Shown: in pieces, positions 1-12,114 of the stretch | Layout: each line of letters opens with the position of its first letter | How positions within the stretch are numbered: the stretch's first letter is position 1 | NCBI RefSeq assembly: GCF_022201045.2 | Contig: NC_068557.1 | Location: 22,545,501 to 22,609,500, forward strand | Length of the DNA stretch: 64,000 nucleotides | Origin: Citrus sinensis | Lineage: Eukaryota; Streptophyta; Magnoliopsida; Sapindales; Rutaceae | Direction: 5' to 3' | Translations under genes and position numbers: made by a program | The notes under the pieces: model-generated | Seen by the model: the letters and a program-made list of their open reading frames with translations, nothing else | What the model was told of the DNA's origin: nothing | The model's database searches: none

Positions 1-241
1 AAAAATGTTGTCATTTGCTTGATTATTAGGGATCTTATTTCCAACTTACACTCTTAATGAAGAAAACAGCTTGACAACATTAACTGCATTGTATGTTAGA
101 ATAGTTTCTTAATAGTGGTTTATGAATCAAATAATAATGAAGCTCTATTACTTTTTTCAAGTTCTTATTCTTGATTAAACCAAAAGAGAACTTTATGGAT
201 TTGATAAACTTTTAGTTTTACTAAAGGATTTTGTGTTACAG

Positions 242-1267
242 TGGAATTGGATGAAGGGGCTGCAGCAGCAGACAGCTGTGTCATAGAAAAATCTGGTGAG
301 TTAGCTGGAGATGAAATTTTAGAACCATATGTAGGTATGGAGTTTGATTCGGAAGATGCTGCCAGGAAATTCTATATGGGATATGCTAGACGGATGGGTT
401 TTGTTGTTCGTATTATGCAACGCCGTCGTTCTCGGACTGATGGGACGACGCTTGCTCGTCGACTTGGATGTAACAAGCAAGGTTTCTCTCCTAATTCGAA
501 GGGCACAAATGGACCTGAAAAGAAACCAAGACCAAGTGCTCGAGAAGGTTGCAAGGCAACCATCTTGGTGAAGATGGAAAAGTCAGGAAAATGGGTTGTG
601 ACAAGATTTATTAAGGATCATAATCATCCTCTGGTTGTCACTGCCAATGGCTACAGTACAGTAGTGAGTTTCTACTTTCCCACTTCTATTTATGAATTTG
701 AGTGTCTTCAGTCTTTTTATCTACATCTTAGTTAAAATTTTAAGATTATTTAGTTTCTTGATAAGTTGTTTCCTCCCACTCATCTACATAAATGTAGAGT
801 TCATTGTGGAAGTCAGCTCTTCATTCAAGACCAGTTCTGTAAATATACATTGCATTTTTTATGATGAAAATAAGTAATGTGAACACTGTCAAAGATTTTT
901 TCGAGGACTGTATGATGGGTGGGGATGCTACTGTAATGTGGTTGGGAGGTCCTGTGATTCTTCTCTTGGCTTCTATTAGAGACATTTAATGATTGCAAAT
1001 TATTTGGTTAATATTCAAAGTAATTAGTGGATTTTGCAATGGTGGTTTTTTGGTTAATTTTTCTAGGGTGACAAGGACAAGAAAATCGAAGAGCTTACTT
1101 TGGAGTTGGAGCGGCAAGAGCAATTATGTGCGGCATATCGAGAAAAGTTATTCAATTTTATGAATAATGTTGAGGAGCAAACTGAGGAGCTCTCCTCAAA
1201 AATACAAGTTATTGTTGACAATATTAGGAAAGTCGAATCCGAAATGTTAAAAAGTTTCCTGCAGTAG
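242..1267 (+). CDS. Small FAR1-type (FRF-like) DNA-binding factor, 5' partial
   Basis: Two exons are visible, 242-663 and 1067-1267, joined in phase 0 across a GTGAGT...CTAG intron. The 5' end begins at an acceptor (TTACAG) with no ATG, so upstream exons lie outside the window. The visible protein is about 207 residues. It holds a FAR1 N-terminal DNA-binding domain (WRKY-GCM1 fold) with zinc ligands C77, C104, H127 and H129 (numbering from the first visible codon). A C-terminal coiled-coil segment follows, as in the short FAR1-related factors that lack the MULE transposase core. The family descends from Mutator transposases. The short members are thought to act as nuclear regulators that modulate full-length FHY3/FAR1/FRS proteins; that role is family knowledge, not seen here. 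A second gene of the same type lies at 23490-24547 in the same orientation. Confidence 0.88.
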
Positions 1268-2569
1268 ATAAACTTGACATCCAAATTGAGTGTTTATTTA
1301 TCGGGAAGATTTGTGAATAACTACTTGTGATTTATAATTATAGAGCTCCAATCATGTACATTACTTGTTAGAATCAGGCTTTTTTTTTTTTTTTTTTTAA
1401 CTCAAGATAGCTGATATTTGATATTCTGTAACCCAATATTAGATTTCTTTCGTTTGGTAAAGTGGAAGCTTTATTATCCACTAGTCCACTCCCTCTCATT
1501 GATTCTTTATTTTTATTTCTTACTAGTACAGCAGTACTCGATTTCATTTTCCAAAAAGAAAGCATTGTGTTTTCAATTTTGATCATTCTGAAAGTGGGAC
1601 ATTGGGAAATCATGTCTCTCCTCTGTAGCTGTAATTTGAATCACCCCAAATGTATCATTGTCAAACACACTAGTCAATTCTTATACCACTCATGAAATCC
1701 TATGATCGTCAATTTATTTCAAAGCCATGAAATCCTATTTCTCTAAACATGAAAAGCCGCAGTGTATGAAGAAAAGGCACAAGAAAGTAAACAAGCATTA
1801 CAATAGCAAAACAATATCGATATTGGAGATTATCAACTCAAAGTGATAACAAGTCATTTTGACCGATATATTTTGCTGCTTTTTTTTTTGGATTTCTGGT
1901 TTGATTAATATATTAGCAAATCTGTTAAAAGTCATCTATGTACAATCTAAATTTCTTGGTTGAACTAGGTTAATAATCTATTTTGTGAAATGCTGAATTT
2001 GCATATTCACTTTGGCTTGAAGTAAAATATGTTTTTTTCCCCATATTCTTTCAGTTTAAAGCTTGGAAGTGTAGCAAATTTTTGTCACTGTGGTATGAAA
2101 ATGAGTAACATTTCTTTCTATGATGGCTTAGAACTAAATTATGGATTGTGGTTCGTTATTCAGTTTGTTGAAGAACATATATACTGATCTGATCTTGTCA
2201 AGAGAAGTTCAATATATATTTTTAGTATAATCATTAATTGAACTCTTTTTCTAATTTTTTTAATTTGTTTTTTTACATGGAGAATACGGTTTAAAGTTTA
2301 AGATTTAAGATGGCCTTTTTCAAGAAAAAATAAATTCGATGTTTTGAAGGACAAAAAAAAAAAGTTCCAATTAAGACTAAATTTAGTGACGTGTTAAGTT
2401 ATGATTGGCTAAAGTAGGCCAATAGATTTATAGGGATGTTACTTGACACATTTTTACCAACCCACCCAATTGTACTGCATACCTAGTGGATTATTAAAAG
2501 TGCTCTTTGTCGAAATTATTCGCTCTAGCAAATGATTGCTCTTAACATTAATTAATTATGGGATAATGT
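1268..2569. other. 3' flank of FAR1 gene, no gene; contains a copy of a FAR1-type 5' intron
   Basis: No coding exon is seen. About 1970-2170 resembles about 23020-23290, the 5' untranslated intron of the second FAR1 gene (shared blocks around CACTTTGGCTTGAAG and TTTCAGTTTAAA). This suggests remains of a duplicated FAR1-type 5' region. A poly-T run lies at 1380-1398. Confidence 0.5.
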
Positions 2570-3249
2570 TAGGGGTAGCAATCACGACGAGAATTTGTTT
2601 ATTCGATTTAATTAGATGGGAATTAAAAAGATTTGGATTTGAATTTTTTTATTTATTTAATAAATAGGTGAATTTGATTCGATTTGCTTATTAAATGAAT
2701 CAAATCTGGTTTTAAGGACATTAATTTGTTTATTTATTCAGAATTCATTTAATAAATGTGTCATAAATGAATTGAATACATCCATTCGTTTATAGTTCGT
2801 TTATTATTCATTTAATTAAATTACTTATTTATCCATAAATATGTATGAAAAAATTTTAACATTTGAAGGTTAATATAGTAATTATAAATGATAATATGTT
2901 TGTATTTTGTATGATGTTAAATTTGTAGTCTTTTATATTTTACTTTACTTAATTTTTATTTATTAATAATATTTTTATAAATGAATTCATATTAAATTTG
3001 ATCCGTTATGGATTCGTTATAGGATAAACTAATAGTAAATAAGTCCAGATTCGATTCAATTCATTTATTAATTCTACTAAATAAATTAAACGAAATCGAA
3101 TCAAATATTCGTTTAATAAATAAATCAAATCCAAATCTTGATATTTCAATTCGTTTAATAACGAATTGAATCTGAATCAATAGAACTTTGACCCAATTCG
3201 TTTACTATTCAATTTAAACATGTTTCGATTATTCGTTTTGCCGCCTCTA
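2570..3249. mobile_element. hAT-like non-autonomous element (MITE) with 8-bp target duplication
   Basis: A 680-bp AT-rich insertion. Imperfect inverted termini TAGGGGTAGCAA / TAGAGGCGGCAA are visible, and it is flanked by a perfect 8-bp direct repeat GATAATGT (2562-2569 and 3250-3257). An 8-bp duplication with short TA-starting ends is the hAT signature. The interior has many forms of an ATTCGTTTA word and no transposase frame. Confidence 0.85.
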
Positions 3250-4115
3250 GATAATGTTTTAAAATTGGCACTCGATAAAATATTTTTAAAATTTTAAACC
3301 TTCATGAAATCTAAATTATTTTACAAATTATTGATATAATTTACCAACCACTGTCATTCAATTTTACTTAATTGTTAATGAATCCATTCATATATACAAG
3401 AGGCAGACCCAGCAAATGCTCCTTGAAAGTTCAAGTCCATGGTGAAGAAAATAAATCTTTCGGAAATTAAGTAAAATTTTACTATATTTTGTCCTATACG
3501 GGCCAGTAAGTGCACAGTACTCCATTTTGTCCATACATAAGTTGATCTGGAGTTTACAGTTATAAGTTCATAGTATATGTATATGTATATCAATCATACA
3601 GTATCTTGTCTACAGTTTAATCTTCCTTACCATTAAGAAATTTCCTCAACGATATGATTATCATTGACAAAAAAAAAGAAAAAAAAGAGAGAGAGACCAA
3701 AGAGGAAGGAACGCATATTAGCAATAGCTAAGTAAAGCACAACTCTAAATACATGGATTTCATTTTTTTTTTTAATCATACAATATTAGTAGCAGCACAA
3801 TGCATAACCACTTAATTATTTGAAAGATAATATAATAACATAAGACCTTAACAAAAAAAAATTATTACAACTATATATACACGTATTATACTTTTAATTC
3901 TTTTCTAATGTGAATGCCTACATTTTTTTTTAAATATGGATTCATTTTATACATCATACAATGTGTTAATATCTTTATTATTTTTTGTTCAATTACCGTA
4001 TAATACATCATATAGTATATTCAAGAAATCTGTATTTTTAAAGAAACAGACATATACTTCTAATAATAACTACATATGCTTTCTAAGTTATATATCTCCT
4101 ATTTTATATATATAT
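3250..4115. other. AT-rich intergenic DNA
   Basis: No gene seen. It contains poly-A/poly-T runs and a short TA tract near 4099-4115 that abuts the pararetroviral insertion. Confidence 0.6.
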
Positions 4116-5067
4116 AGTAAAATTCCTAATTAAAAAATTGTTAATAAGGATAATTAATTCAGTACGTGGCGTTGGTACCAGATCGATGCAGAACTTAATC
4201 TGCCTTTGAGACCAGATCTGACTTAGAACAGATCAATATCTCGCACGTTCTGTTTTCCAGCCGATATACTAAAGTAAAATTTTAATATTTTTATTAAAAG
4301 GTTTCTTTAATCAAATCAACACAAAGGCTCATGGATAATACTAGATCTGGATCCCAGAAATAGTATTCTGATTGAATGGAGGGAGAAGAGAAGATACAAC
4401 TAAGGATAGAGATCCGGTCTCTTTGCCTTAGAGGAACGTAGCATGTTTTATAAAATTGAAACTTTAAATAAACTGCGGAAATTTAAACATACATCTGAAA
4501 TTGAAATTACAAACTGAACTTTAAAACTTACAAATTAAATTGCTCGTAACCTTGAATCTTTATGAAGATCTATTACAGAAAGAAATAATTGAGAATATAT
4601 TTAAGACATGAAAATTTCCTTGATGTCTTAAGATTCTTAGAAGTGTTACAAGAAAAGAAAGAAAATTCCTTTTTAGAGAGAGTTTCAGATGTATGTTTAA
4701 ATTTCCGCAGTTTATTTAAAGTTTCAATTTTATAAAACCTGCTACGTTCCTCTAAGGCAAAGAGACCGGATCTCTGTCCTTAGTTGTATCTTCTTTTCTC
4801 CCTCCATTCAATCAGAATACTATTTCTGGGATCCAGATCTAGTATTATCCATGAGCCTTTGTGTTGATTTGATTAAAGAAACCTTTTAATAAAAAGATTA
4901 AAATTTTACTTTAGTATATCGGCTGGAAAATAGAACGTGCGAGATATTGATCTGTTCTAAGTCAGATCTGGTCTCAAAGGCAGATTAAGTTCTGCATCGA
5001 TTTGGTACCAACGCCACGTACTGAATTAATTATCCTTATTAACAATTTGTTAATTATGAATTTTACT
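4116..5067. repeat. Large inverted repeat: 385-bp arms, 182-bp loop
   Basis: Left arm 4116-4500 and right arm 4683-5067 are near-perfect reverse complements; I saw only a few mismatches, for example around 4384 and 4445. The 182-bp spacer is 4501-4682. The right arm runs directly into the primer binding site, so it is viral leader or intergenic DNA and the left arm is its inverted copy. A transcript would fold into a long hairpin. Confidence 0.93.
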
Positions 5068-5101
5068 TGAATCATTTCCATCCTTCGATCCTATTTCCTA
5101 C

Positions 5102-5118
5102 TGGTATCAGAGCCAAGG
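5102..5118 (+). promoter_or_regulatory. Primer binding site complementary to initiator tRNA-Met
   Basis: TGGTATCAGAGCCAAGG matches the 3' end of plant initiator tRNA-Met. It is the minus-strand priming site used by caulimovirids and many copia elements. It lies 224 bp before the first viral reading frame. Confidence 0.9.
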
Positions 5119-5325
5119 GGAGGATAGTGTAATATAGAATAGAGACTTTGTGTATAAAGACTTGTGTTTTAGTTGAACATTGTTTGTGTGGTGAGTGTTA
5201 CCTCTGTGTGCCTTGGTAGCTTTTGGTCGTAAGTCCCGATTTGGTTGAAGGGCAGTAAAACCAATTCTTAGCCTTGGATTGTAGCCATACCAACAAGATT
5301 AAAACTAGGATATAGGTCTTAATCC

Positions 5326-6363
5326 ATGGATTCTCTACTCTGTAGAGCATCGTCCTTTTCTAGCTCTTCTTCTGGAAGAACTAGTGATTCAAAGAATGTT
5401 GTGAATTCGGAAGAATTTGTAATTGAAGACTTTAATAAAGTAATTGATAATTGGGAATTACCAAATATCTCTAAAGAAATGATTTACAAAACAAAAAAGC
5501 TTGATTTTTTAAAAAATGATTATGTTAAAAAAACTGAAGAACGAAACATAACTCTTTCAAAGCCATTTGAAACTATTTATCTATTTTCAGAACACTCTTT
5601 AAAAAAATTAAAAGATAAGAATTTCAATTATGTTCACATCGGCTTAATACAAGTTGGTATAAAACCCTTAACAAAATAAGGCCTCAATACCTCTATACTG
5701 GCTGTCCTAAGAGATGGGCGATTCATCTTTTTTGATGATTCTTTACTAAGTAGTATAGAATCAAGTCTTTGTAAAGGTCCCATCTCATTTAGCTGTTACC
5801 CGAAAATAACAATTTCTCTAAAAGACAAGAATATTCTAAAAAGCATGATTTTACAAATCAAAACCCATAATTATCACATGATTGAGGGATCCGTCCCAGT
5901 AGCCTCAATTTATAAAATTTCTTACAAAGCCATGATTTCTGCTTTTAGCCCTAGTTCTTCTATACATTCTGTTGACTATACAACTAGTGTTCCCCATCCC
6001 ATTTACACTAGCCGTCAACGTGAACAAAGCCAGGAAGAGAAGGAATCTTCTCCTCCAACTTTTCCTACATTTTCTGCTGTCACAGAAAACGTAATTAGTG
6101 TCATTGAAAAAGATTTTGAATTAGACAAAACTCTTCTTCACAATGATTTTTACTCTGACACCAATAAAGAAAAGAGACTTTGGTTTTTTCAACATTTCTT
6201 AAATCAAAGAAAAGAAATTCAAGAAACTTATTATGAGTTTGTAAATATGCATAAAGTTCATATATTGTTTTTTGATTGGTTTGAGATGTATGCTACGGAT
6301 AACAACATTTCATATCCTTTTAAAGAATCAAATCACATTACTGTCAGAAAGAAAATCACTTAA
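5326..6363 (+). pseudogene. Pararetrovirus movement protein region of the polyprotein (broken)
   Basis: One frame runs from the ATG at 5326 through an in-frame TAA at 5677 and on to a TAA at 6361. The segment before and after the first stop (around HIGLIQVGIKPL) matches the conserved core of caulimovirid 30K-type movement proteins, which act at plasmodesmata. A second block continues from about 5845. The reading frame is otherwise open. The start follows a 200-bp leader. Confidence 0.75.
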
Positions 6364-6567
6364 TGGAACATTTCTGATGGCGATAGGATCATAGAATCTG
6401 AACATCCCCCACTTAGGAGTCTAACCATTAATCATGGTGAACCTCCTGCTCAGATAAAAGCTTCACCCTATAAAATCCATAAACCTAAAGATCCAAAAAC
6501 GGATTTAGATAGCATTATTCAACAGAATAATTTCTGTAATGCCAATCTAAATACAATAGGAAAATAA

Positions 6568-8140
6568 TTGACTAGGATAGAAAACCAATTCCAGAAGTCG
6601 ACCATAGTTGTTTCCCCTGTTACGTCAAAATCAGATTCTGACAAAAAGCTTAAAAAGCCTATTTTCAAACTTTTCCAGGTTTCGAAAACTAATCAAAAGC
6701 TTGTTCAAGAGTCAAAATCAGATTTTGCTAAAGCTATTAAAGAACAACTAGATAGAATAGAAGCCTCTTCTTCTTCGTCTAATAAAATCCAAATAGCCCA
6801 TGATAGTGTCCAATTTAGTAAGATTGGTGTACTAGAACAAGACAACATGTCTGTAGCCTCTTCTGATATAGAAGCCTTTAAAGAAGAACATGTTTCCAAA
6901 GCTAACAAAATCCACTGGGAATTAGCCCTACCTACTGTCAAGTCTCCGCCTGACCTTGCCATAGACAACAGGCCTGTTGCATTAAACCAATCACGATTTA
7001 ATGCATCCTCTGTCTATGAGTGGAACATTGATGGTATGTCTGAATACAATATTTTAGGATTGTTGCAATAAATGACCATGGCAGCCAATGCATATAAAAC
7101 ACAGTCGGGAACTTCTGACAAGGCTATTGCAGAAATTCTCATTACTGATTTTACAGGTCAACTTAAAAGTTGGTGGGATCATCTTCTCATCAAACAGCAA
7201 CAATTAGATATCCTAAATTCTATTTAAACGAATGAAAATTGAGCCCCCATTCTTGATGAATTCAATAGTCCAATTCAGGATGCTGTTGCTACCCTAATTC
7301 TGACCATATCCCTCCATTTCATAGGCGATCCCTCACACCTTAGAGACAAGAACGCTGAGTTACTACACAACCTGAGATGTAGAAAACTTAGTGAATTCCA
7401 AAGCTATAAAACCACATTCTTTACCAGACTCTTCCTTAGGGATGATGCAAATCATGTAACTTGGAAGGAAAAATTCCTTGCAGGTTTACCTACCCTACTA
7501 GGAGAAAAGGTTAGGAATTCCATTAAAGCTTTGTATGACAACCGTATTCCGTATGACGAACTCACCTATGGTGAATTAGTTAGCTTCATTAATAAGGAAG
7601 GTTTAAAGATTTGTCAAGACTTGAAACTTCAGAAACGTCTAAAATGGGAGCTTAGGAAATCTAAGCAAGAGTTAGGCAGTTTCTGTAAGCAATTCAATTA
7701 TGATCCCTTTAAAACTTCCAACTCTAAATATTGTAATGGTACGTGTTCTTCAAGACCTTACAAGAAACATTACAAACCAAAAAGCCATAAAAAAATCCTT
7801 CCAAAATTTTAGAGAACCTTCTTATAAGAAACCTTCGAGACCTTATAAGAAACCTTCGAGACCTTATAAGAAACCCAAATTCTCTAAAAAGAAGGATTTT
7901 AAACCCAAACAAAGAACCCCTTTTAACTACAAAGAAGCCACATGTTACAAATGTGGAAAGAAAGGTCATACTGTAAAATTTTACAGAATGAACAGAAAGC
8001 TCCATGAGCTTGGCCTTGAAGAAGAAATACTTTCTAAAGTTGCCTATTTGCTCGTCGAGTTTTCTGACTCTGAGTCTTCCATGACGGGAGATAGTGACCC
8101 TCTACAAATTGATGAATTGATAGATTCTGATACTTCATAA
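6568..8140 (+). pseudogene. Pararetrovirus coat-protein region with altered zinc knuckle (broken)
   Basis: Same frame as the movement region up to about 7800, with stops at 6565, 7069, 7225 and 7240. A frameshift at an A-run near 7800 follows. It includes a basic stretch built from 21-bp tandem repeats at about 7822-7875 (KPSRPYK units). The nucleic-acid-binding knuckle CYKCGKKGHTVKFY follows at about 7944-7985. The fourth ligand of the usual C-x2-C-x4-H-x4-C is Tyr instead of Cys. Gag-like motifs before it (a WWDHLL block near 7170) fit a caulimovirid capsid. Confidence 0.75.
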
Positions 8141-8626
8141 TCAAGTAGTAGTGATTCTGACATAGAATCTCGTTTAAAGAAAATCAATGTATTAACCAAA
8201 GACCAAGAGACTTTCCTTGAATTAGTCAAACACATTACTGACCCTACTCTTCAAAAGGAATACCTTGACAAACTTCTATAAACCTTATAAACAGATAATA
8301 AAGCAGAAACTTCTAAAGCCCCAATAATTAAAAAGAATACTTATGATCTCACTAAAATCCTGGATAAAAAGAAAACAAAGAAAGCAAATCCAAACATCCA
8401 AGACTTTCAAAGAGACATTAAAGAAGTCAAACTTGAAATAAAGGAATTAAAAGAAAAACAAAAAAATGATTCTGAAACCATTCAACTCCTCTTACAAAAA
8501 CAGTTAGAGAATAATTCTGATAAAGAAATTGAATCTGATGGTGATAATGAACAAAACCTCGAAAACATTGAATCTATACCTAATGATTTTTTATTTGTCT
8601 TAAAGCAAATCACCACGAGAAAATAC

Positions 8627-9211
8627 TTGATTAAAATTACTTTAATTCTTTCTAAAGACTTCGAAATTGACACCATTGCCCTTTTCGATACCAGTGCTAA
8701 TTTAAATTGCATTAAAGAAGATATTGTCCCTAAAAGATTTCATGAGAAAACTAATGAAAGACTCTCTGCCGCCAATAATTCAAAGCTGAAAGTCAAATTT
8801 AAAGTTGATGCCTCAGTTCATAATGATGGTTTTGATTTCAGGACTTCCTTTCTCCTGACAAATGATATCCATCATACTGTTATATTAGGAATTCCTTTCA
8901 TTAACCTTATTACTCCTTATACTGTCAACTATGATATTATAACCTTTAAAGCAAAAACAAAAAAACTTGTTTTCCCTTTTATTGAGAAACCAAAAATAAG
9001 AAATTTGAATATTGTTAAAGCTTGTTCTGTTTACCAAAATCAAATAAATGCCCTTTTCAAATCTAAACAAAATGACTTGGTTTGTTTGAAAAAATATTTG
9101 AGTTTACAAATAATTGAAACCCAATTACAAAATGAATTTGTAAAAACAAATACCTACCAAAGCCCGACCAATCCAAATGAACATGGAATTAGAACAATAC
9201 TGCAAGGATGA
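8627..9211 (+). pseudogene. Pararetrovirus aspartic protease region (broken)
   Basis: Retroviral-type protease segment. The active-site loop reads LFDTSANLNCI, where the family has DTGA or DTGS, so the glycine is Ser. A VILGIPFI flap/core motif follows. In frame with the coat region after its frameshift, and interrupted upstream by stops near 8138 and 8278. It shifts frame near 9180 before the reverse transcriptase. Confidence 0.75.
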
Positions 9212-9803
9212 AATAAAAGACTTAGAATCAAAAGGCCTCATTGTAAAATCTAGGTCCCCATGGTCTTGTGCCGCTTTCTATGTTAATAAGAACTCCGAAA
9301 TAGAAAGAGGAACACCTAGACTAGTAATAAATTAAAAACCTTTAAATAAAGCATTAAAATGGATTAGGTATCACATACCTAATAAGAAGGATTTGCTCCA
9401 GAAACTTCATTCTGCGTTCATTTTTTCAAAATTTGATATGAAATCTGAATTTTGGCAAATTCAAATTCATCCTAAAGACCGTTATAAAACTGCTTTTACT
9501 GTTCCTTTTGGACAGTATGAATGGACTGTAATGTCATTCGGACTAAAAAATGCTCCTTCAGAATTTCAGAGAATCATGAATGATATTTATAATCCCTTCT
9601 CTGAATTCTGTATTGTCTATATTGATGATGTGTTAATCTTTTCTCAAACAATCGATCAACATTTCAAACATTTAAAGACTTTCTACCTTGCCACTAGAAA
9701 AGCTGGTCTAGCCATTTCTAGTTCTAAAGTTTCTTTGTTCCAGACAAGAATCAGGTTCCTTGGTCATTACATTTCTAAAGGAACAATTACACCTATCGAA
9801 TGA
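9183..9803 (+). pseudogene. Pararetrovirus reverse transcriptase (broken, RNase H lost)
   Basis: Reverse transcriptase palm with the catalytic YIDD motif (near 9618-9630), an upstream SKFDMKSEFWQIQI block and the FGLKNAPSEFQR motif. A stop TAA lies at 9334 and a TGA ends the frame at 9801. The following connection region is cut by the TA repeat at 9834, and no RNase H motif follows. Confidence 0.88.
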
Positions 9804-9831
9804 TCTCTTGTATTTGCTGATAAATTTCCTG

Positions 9832-9833
<2 letters not shown>

Positions 9834-9872
<39 letters not shown>
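9834..9872. repeat. (AT)n microsatellite at the viral 3' junction
   Basis: About 39 bp of alternating A and T directly after the truncated viral frame. It marks the probable integration boundary and is a likely slippage site. Confidence 0.95.
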
Positions 9873-9874
<2 letters not shown>

Positions 9875-10225
9875 ATGTTACTAAGATGACCCTATGGCAC
9901 CAATCCATTGAACCAGTTGGATCCCCCTTGCCCTGCTTTTCCTTGACTCTAGACAGCCACTGCAAAGATGACAGGTGGTACACATAGCAGCAGAGAGAAC
10001 CAAAAACCAATATAGGGAGTAATATCACCGACTTCAAAGTACAAACGCTGCCACATAACAGCTCGCCGAGCCTTATTTGAATCACATTAACCATGGACAG
10101 GGTTAAAATGATAAACCCACAGATTGATGCCAGAGGTGATACTACAAACAAAGAGAAGGGTGTGGATTATTATTTCTTCTTCTATTGAAAGTTCTCAAAA
10201 GGAGAAGGTGTTTTTCAATTTGTTA
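9873..10225. other. Unassigned sequence between viral and transposon insertions
   Basis: The minus strand holds an open, hydrophobic stretch (a segment like GDITPYIGFWFSLCCYVYHL) that looks like a gene fragment. I do not recognise the family and no intact frame exists. It may be a relic exon of the pre-insertion locus. Confidence 0.3.
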
Positions 10226-11434
10226 ACTTTTTTTTTCTGAAATTTGAATCAGTCTTAATTTTAAATAGACCTGGATGTCTAAATATGAACAATAAATATT
10301 TTTTTATTGAACCTCTGAAAATAAATATTAAATTGTTTCTTTTTCAACATTAGATATTGAAAATATATAGTTTTACATTTGTACCCTAATTAAATTCAAA
10401 TGCTAAATAAGCAATATATATCTCAAAGAACAAAAATATCATAGTATTTTATCATAACATTAATCATATTCAAGTGAATACATAATGATTTTGGAATTAT
10501 AATATATAGCATACCTTAAGCTTTTTTATAACAAATTCAAAATAATAATGTATAATACAAGAAACAATCAATAATATGCTTGATATAGTTGATTTTAGGG
10601 ATGGGCAATTTCGACTTGGTTTGGATTCAGATGAATTGGATCGGATCTCGGATAATTCATATTGCGACCTTTTTAGCAATTTTCACAAAAAAATTCATGG
10701 AATCTAGAGTTAATGAAAACATAAGTCTTTAGACAATTCTTTCATTAGCTTCATTATCAGAAGCTCAGGTGTTATATGATAACCACACAATTGAGTATGG
10801 GTAAGTCGAGAGCTTATCTCTTTGCAGAGGCCTTCGATCTAGTGTTCACGCTTCGTCTTCTTGATATGCTCATCAGAGACTACATATTCAAGTCCTTAGA
10901 CAATCACACAATAAAGACATGAACCTCACAAAATGAACAAGTTGGCAGTAGTGAGATTACTATCGCTATCAACATCTCGTTATAAGTCTAAAAGACTTCA
11001 TGGTGGCTGAACGTCGATCAAGACGCGACTGGGCTCGTTCAGTTTGTGTTGTCAGTGACTTAGGTCGCCATGTGTATCAGATCGTGGCTAGTGGGTGTGG
11101 TTTGTGGTCAAGGATTCATTTGTTTTGTGGTCGCCCAGCTTGGTTATTTTGTAATTTGGAAATTAGGTTTAGTTATCTAGGGGCCTGTTCGATACCATTT
11201 TCCAGCCACTGTTTTCATTTTTGTTTTCAGAATACATATATAATGCATGTTCGGTGGAATGAATTCAAAAAATAAATTATAAAATAAGAAATCCAAATTC
11301 ACCTTTATAACTACAATTATGAAAACATGTTAAGCATGTTCTCCAAATATTACAAGATTGAAGTAAAAAATAAACTAAAAAACAAAACTATAAGCTTTTG
11401 ACCTTATCTTTTCCCCTTATCTCTTCGACAACAT

Positions 11435-11490
11435 CTCTCTCTCCCTCCTCATCTTTCTCAATCTGGTTACAGCAGATCTCCATAACAACG

Positions 11491-11523
<33 letters not shown>

Positions 11524-11535
11524 CTTATCTTCATC
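11435..11535. repeat. CT-rich microsatellite
   Basis: A (CT)n-dominated pyrimidine tract. Open frames here are composition artefacts. Confidence 0.9.
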
Positions 11536-12114
11536 CAGCAACACACTTTCTTTCTCTCTTTATCTCTCCCGATCAACTCTCTCTTGATGTGCCAGCTGCT
11601 GTCCTCCATCTCTACCGCCACTGCAACTCCATCTTAGCCACTGTTGCAGCTCCATCTCCGCCATGGCTACCGCTACTTTGTTTCCGTGTAGCTGTTGTTG
11701 CTCTTGTTTGAGAAAAATCAGTTTTTTAAATTTTTATAAAAACTTTTAGGACCGATCTCATACAATACATAAGAATTCGTAATTTCAAAAATCATACCTT
11801 GACAATCCGAAAAAATGAATAATTGAAATTAATCCAGGTTTCCCAAATCACGATCCGTCACCACCACGCCTTTTAGATCATGATCTGTCACCACTACGCA
11901 TGTTAGATCACGATCAATCACCAATGATCGTCTAGGTTATGACTCTGGTTTGATATGCACTTGACGTGTGAGCGTCTTTATCACCACTAAAAGTAACTAG
12001 CAAAAGAAATTTTTCTCTCAAAATTAAAGAGAAAAAATATTTTTCTCTAATCTGTATAATGTGACCTCTCTATTCTTTTTGGGAGAAAATAAGTCATTTT
12101 ATATCTCTATTTTA

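Larger units (their letters stand above)
4116..9835 (+). mobile_element. Endogenous pararetrovirus (Caulimoviridae, florendovirus/petuvirus-like), degenerate and truncated
   Basis: An integrated plant pararetrovirus. In order it shows an intergenic/leader region, a tRNA-Met primer site, then one long polyprotein frame from 5326 with movement protein, coat-protein CCHC knuckle, aspartic protease and reverse transcriptase. A movement protein and a caulimovirid-type domain order separate it from LTR retrotransposons. The frame carries about ten in-frame stops and two frameshifts (near 7800 and 9180). It is cut after the reverse transcriptase at a TA tract, so RNase H is missing. TA repeats flank both ends, the integration site preference reported for florendoviruses. 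The 5' side is an inverted duplication (separate entry). It cannot encode a virus as it stands. Confidence 0.85.

Noticed and set aside
11388-11637. Open frames on both strands over the CT tract
   Set aside because: Low-complexity (CT)n sequence; Ser/Leu and Arg/Glu runs are artefacts.
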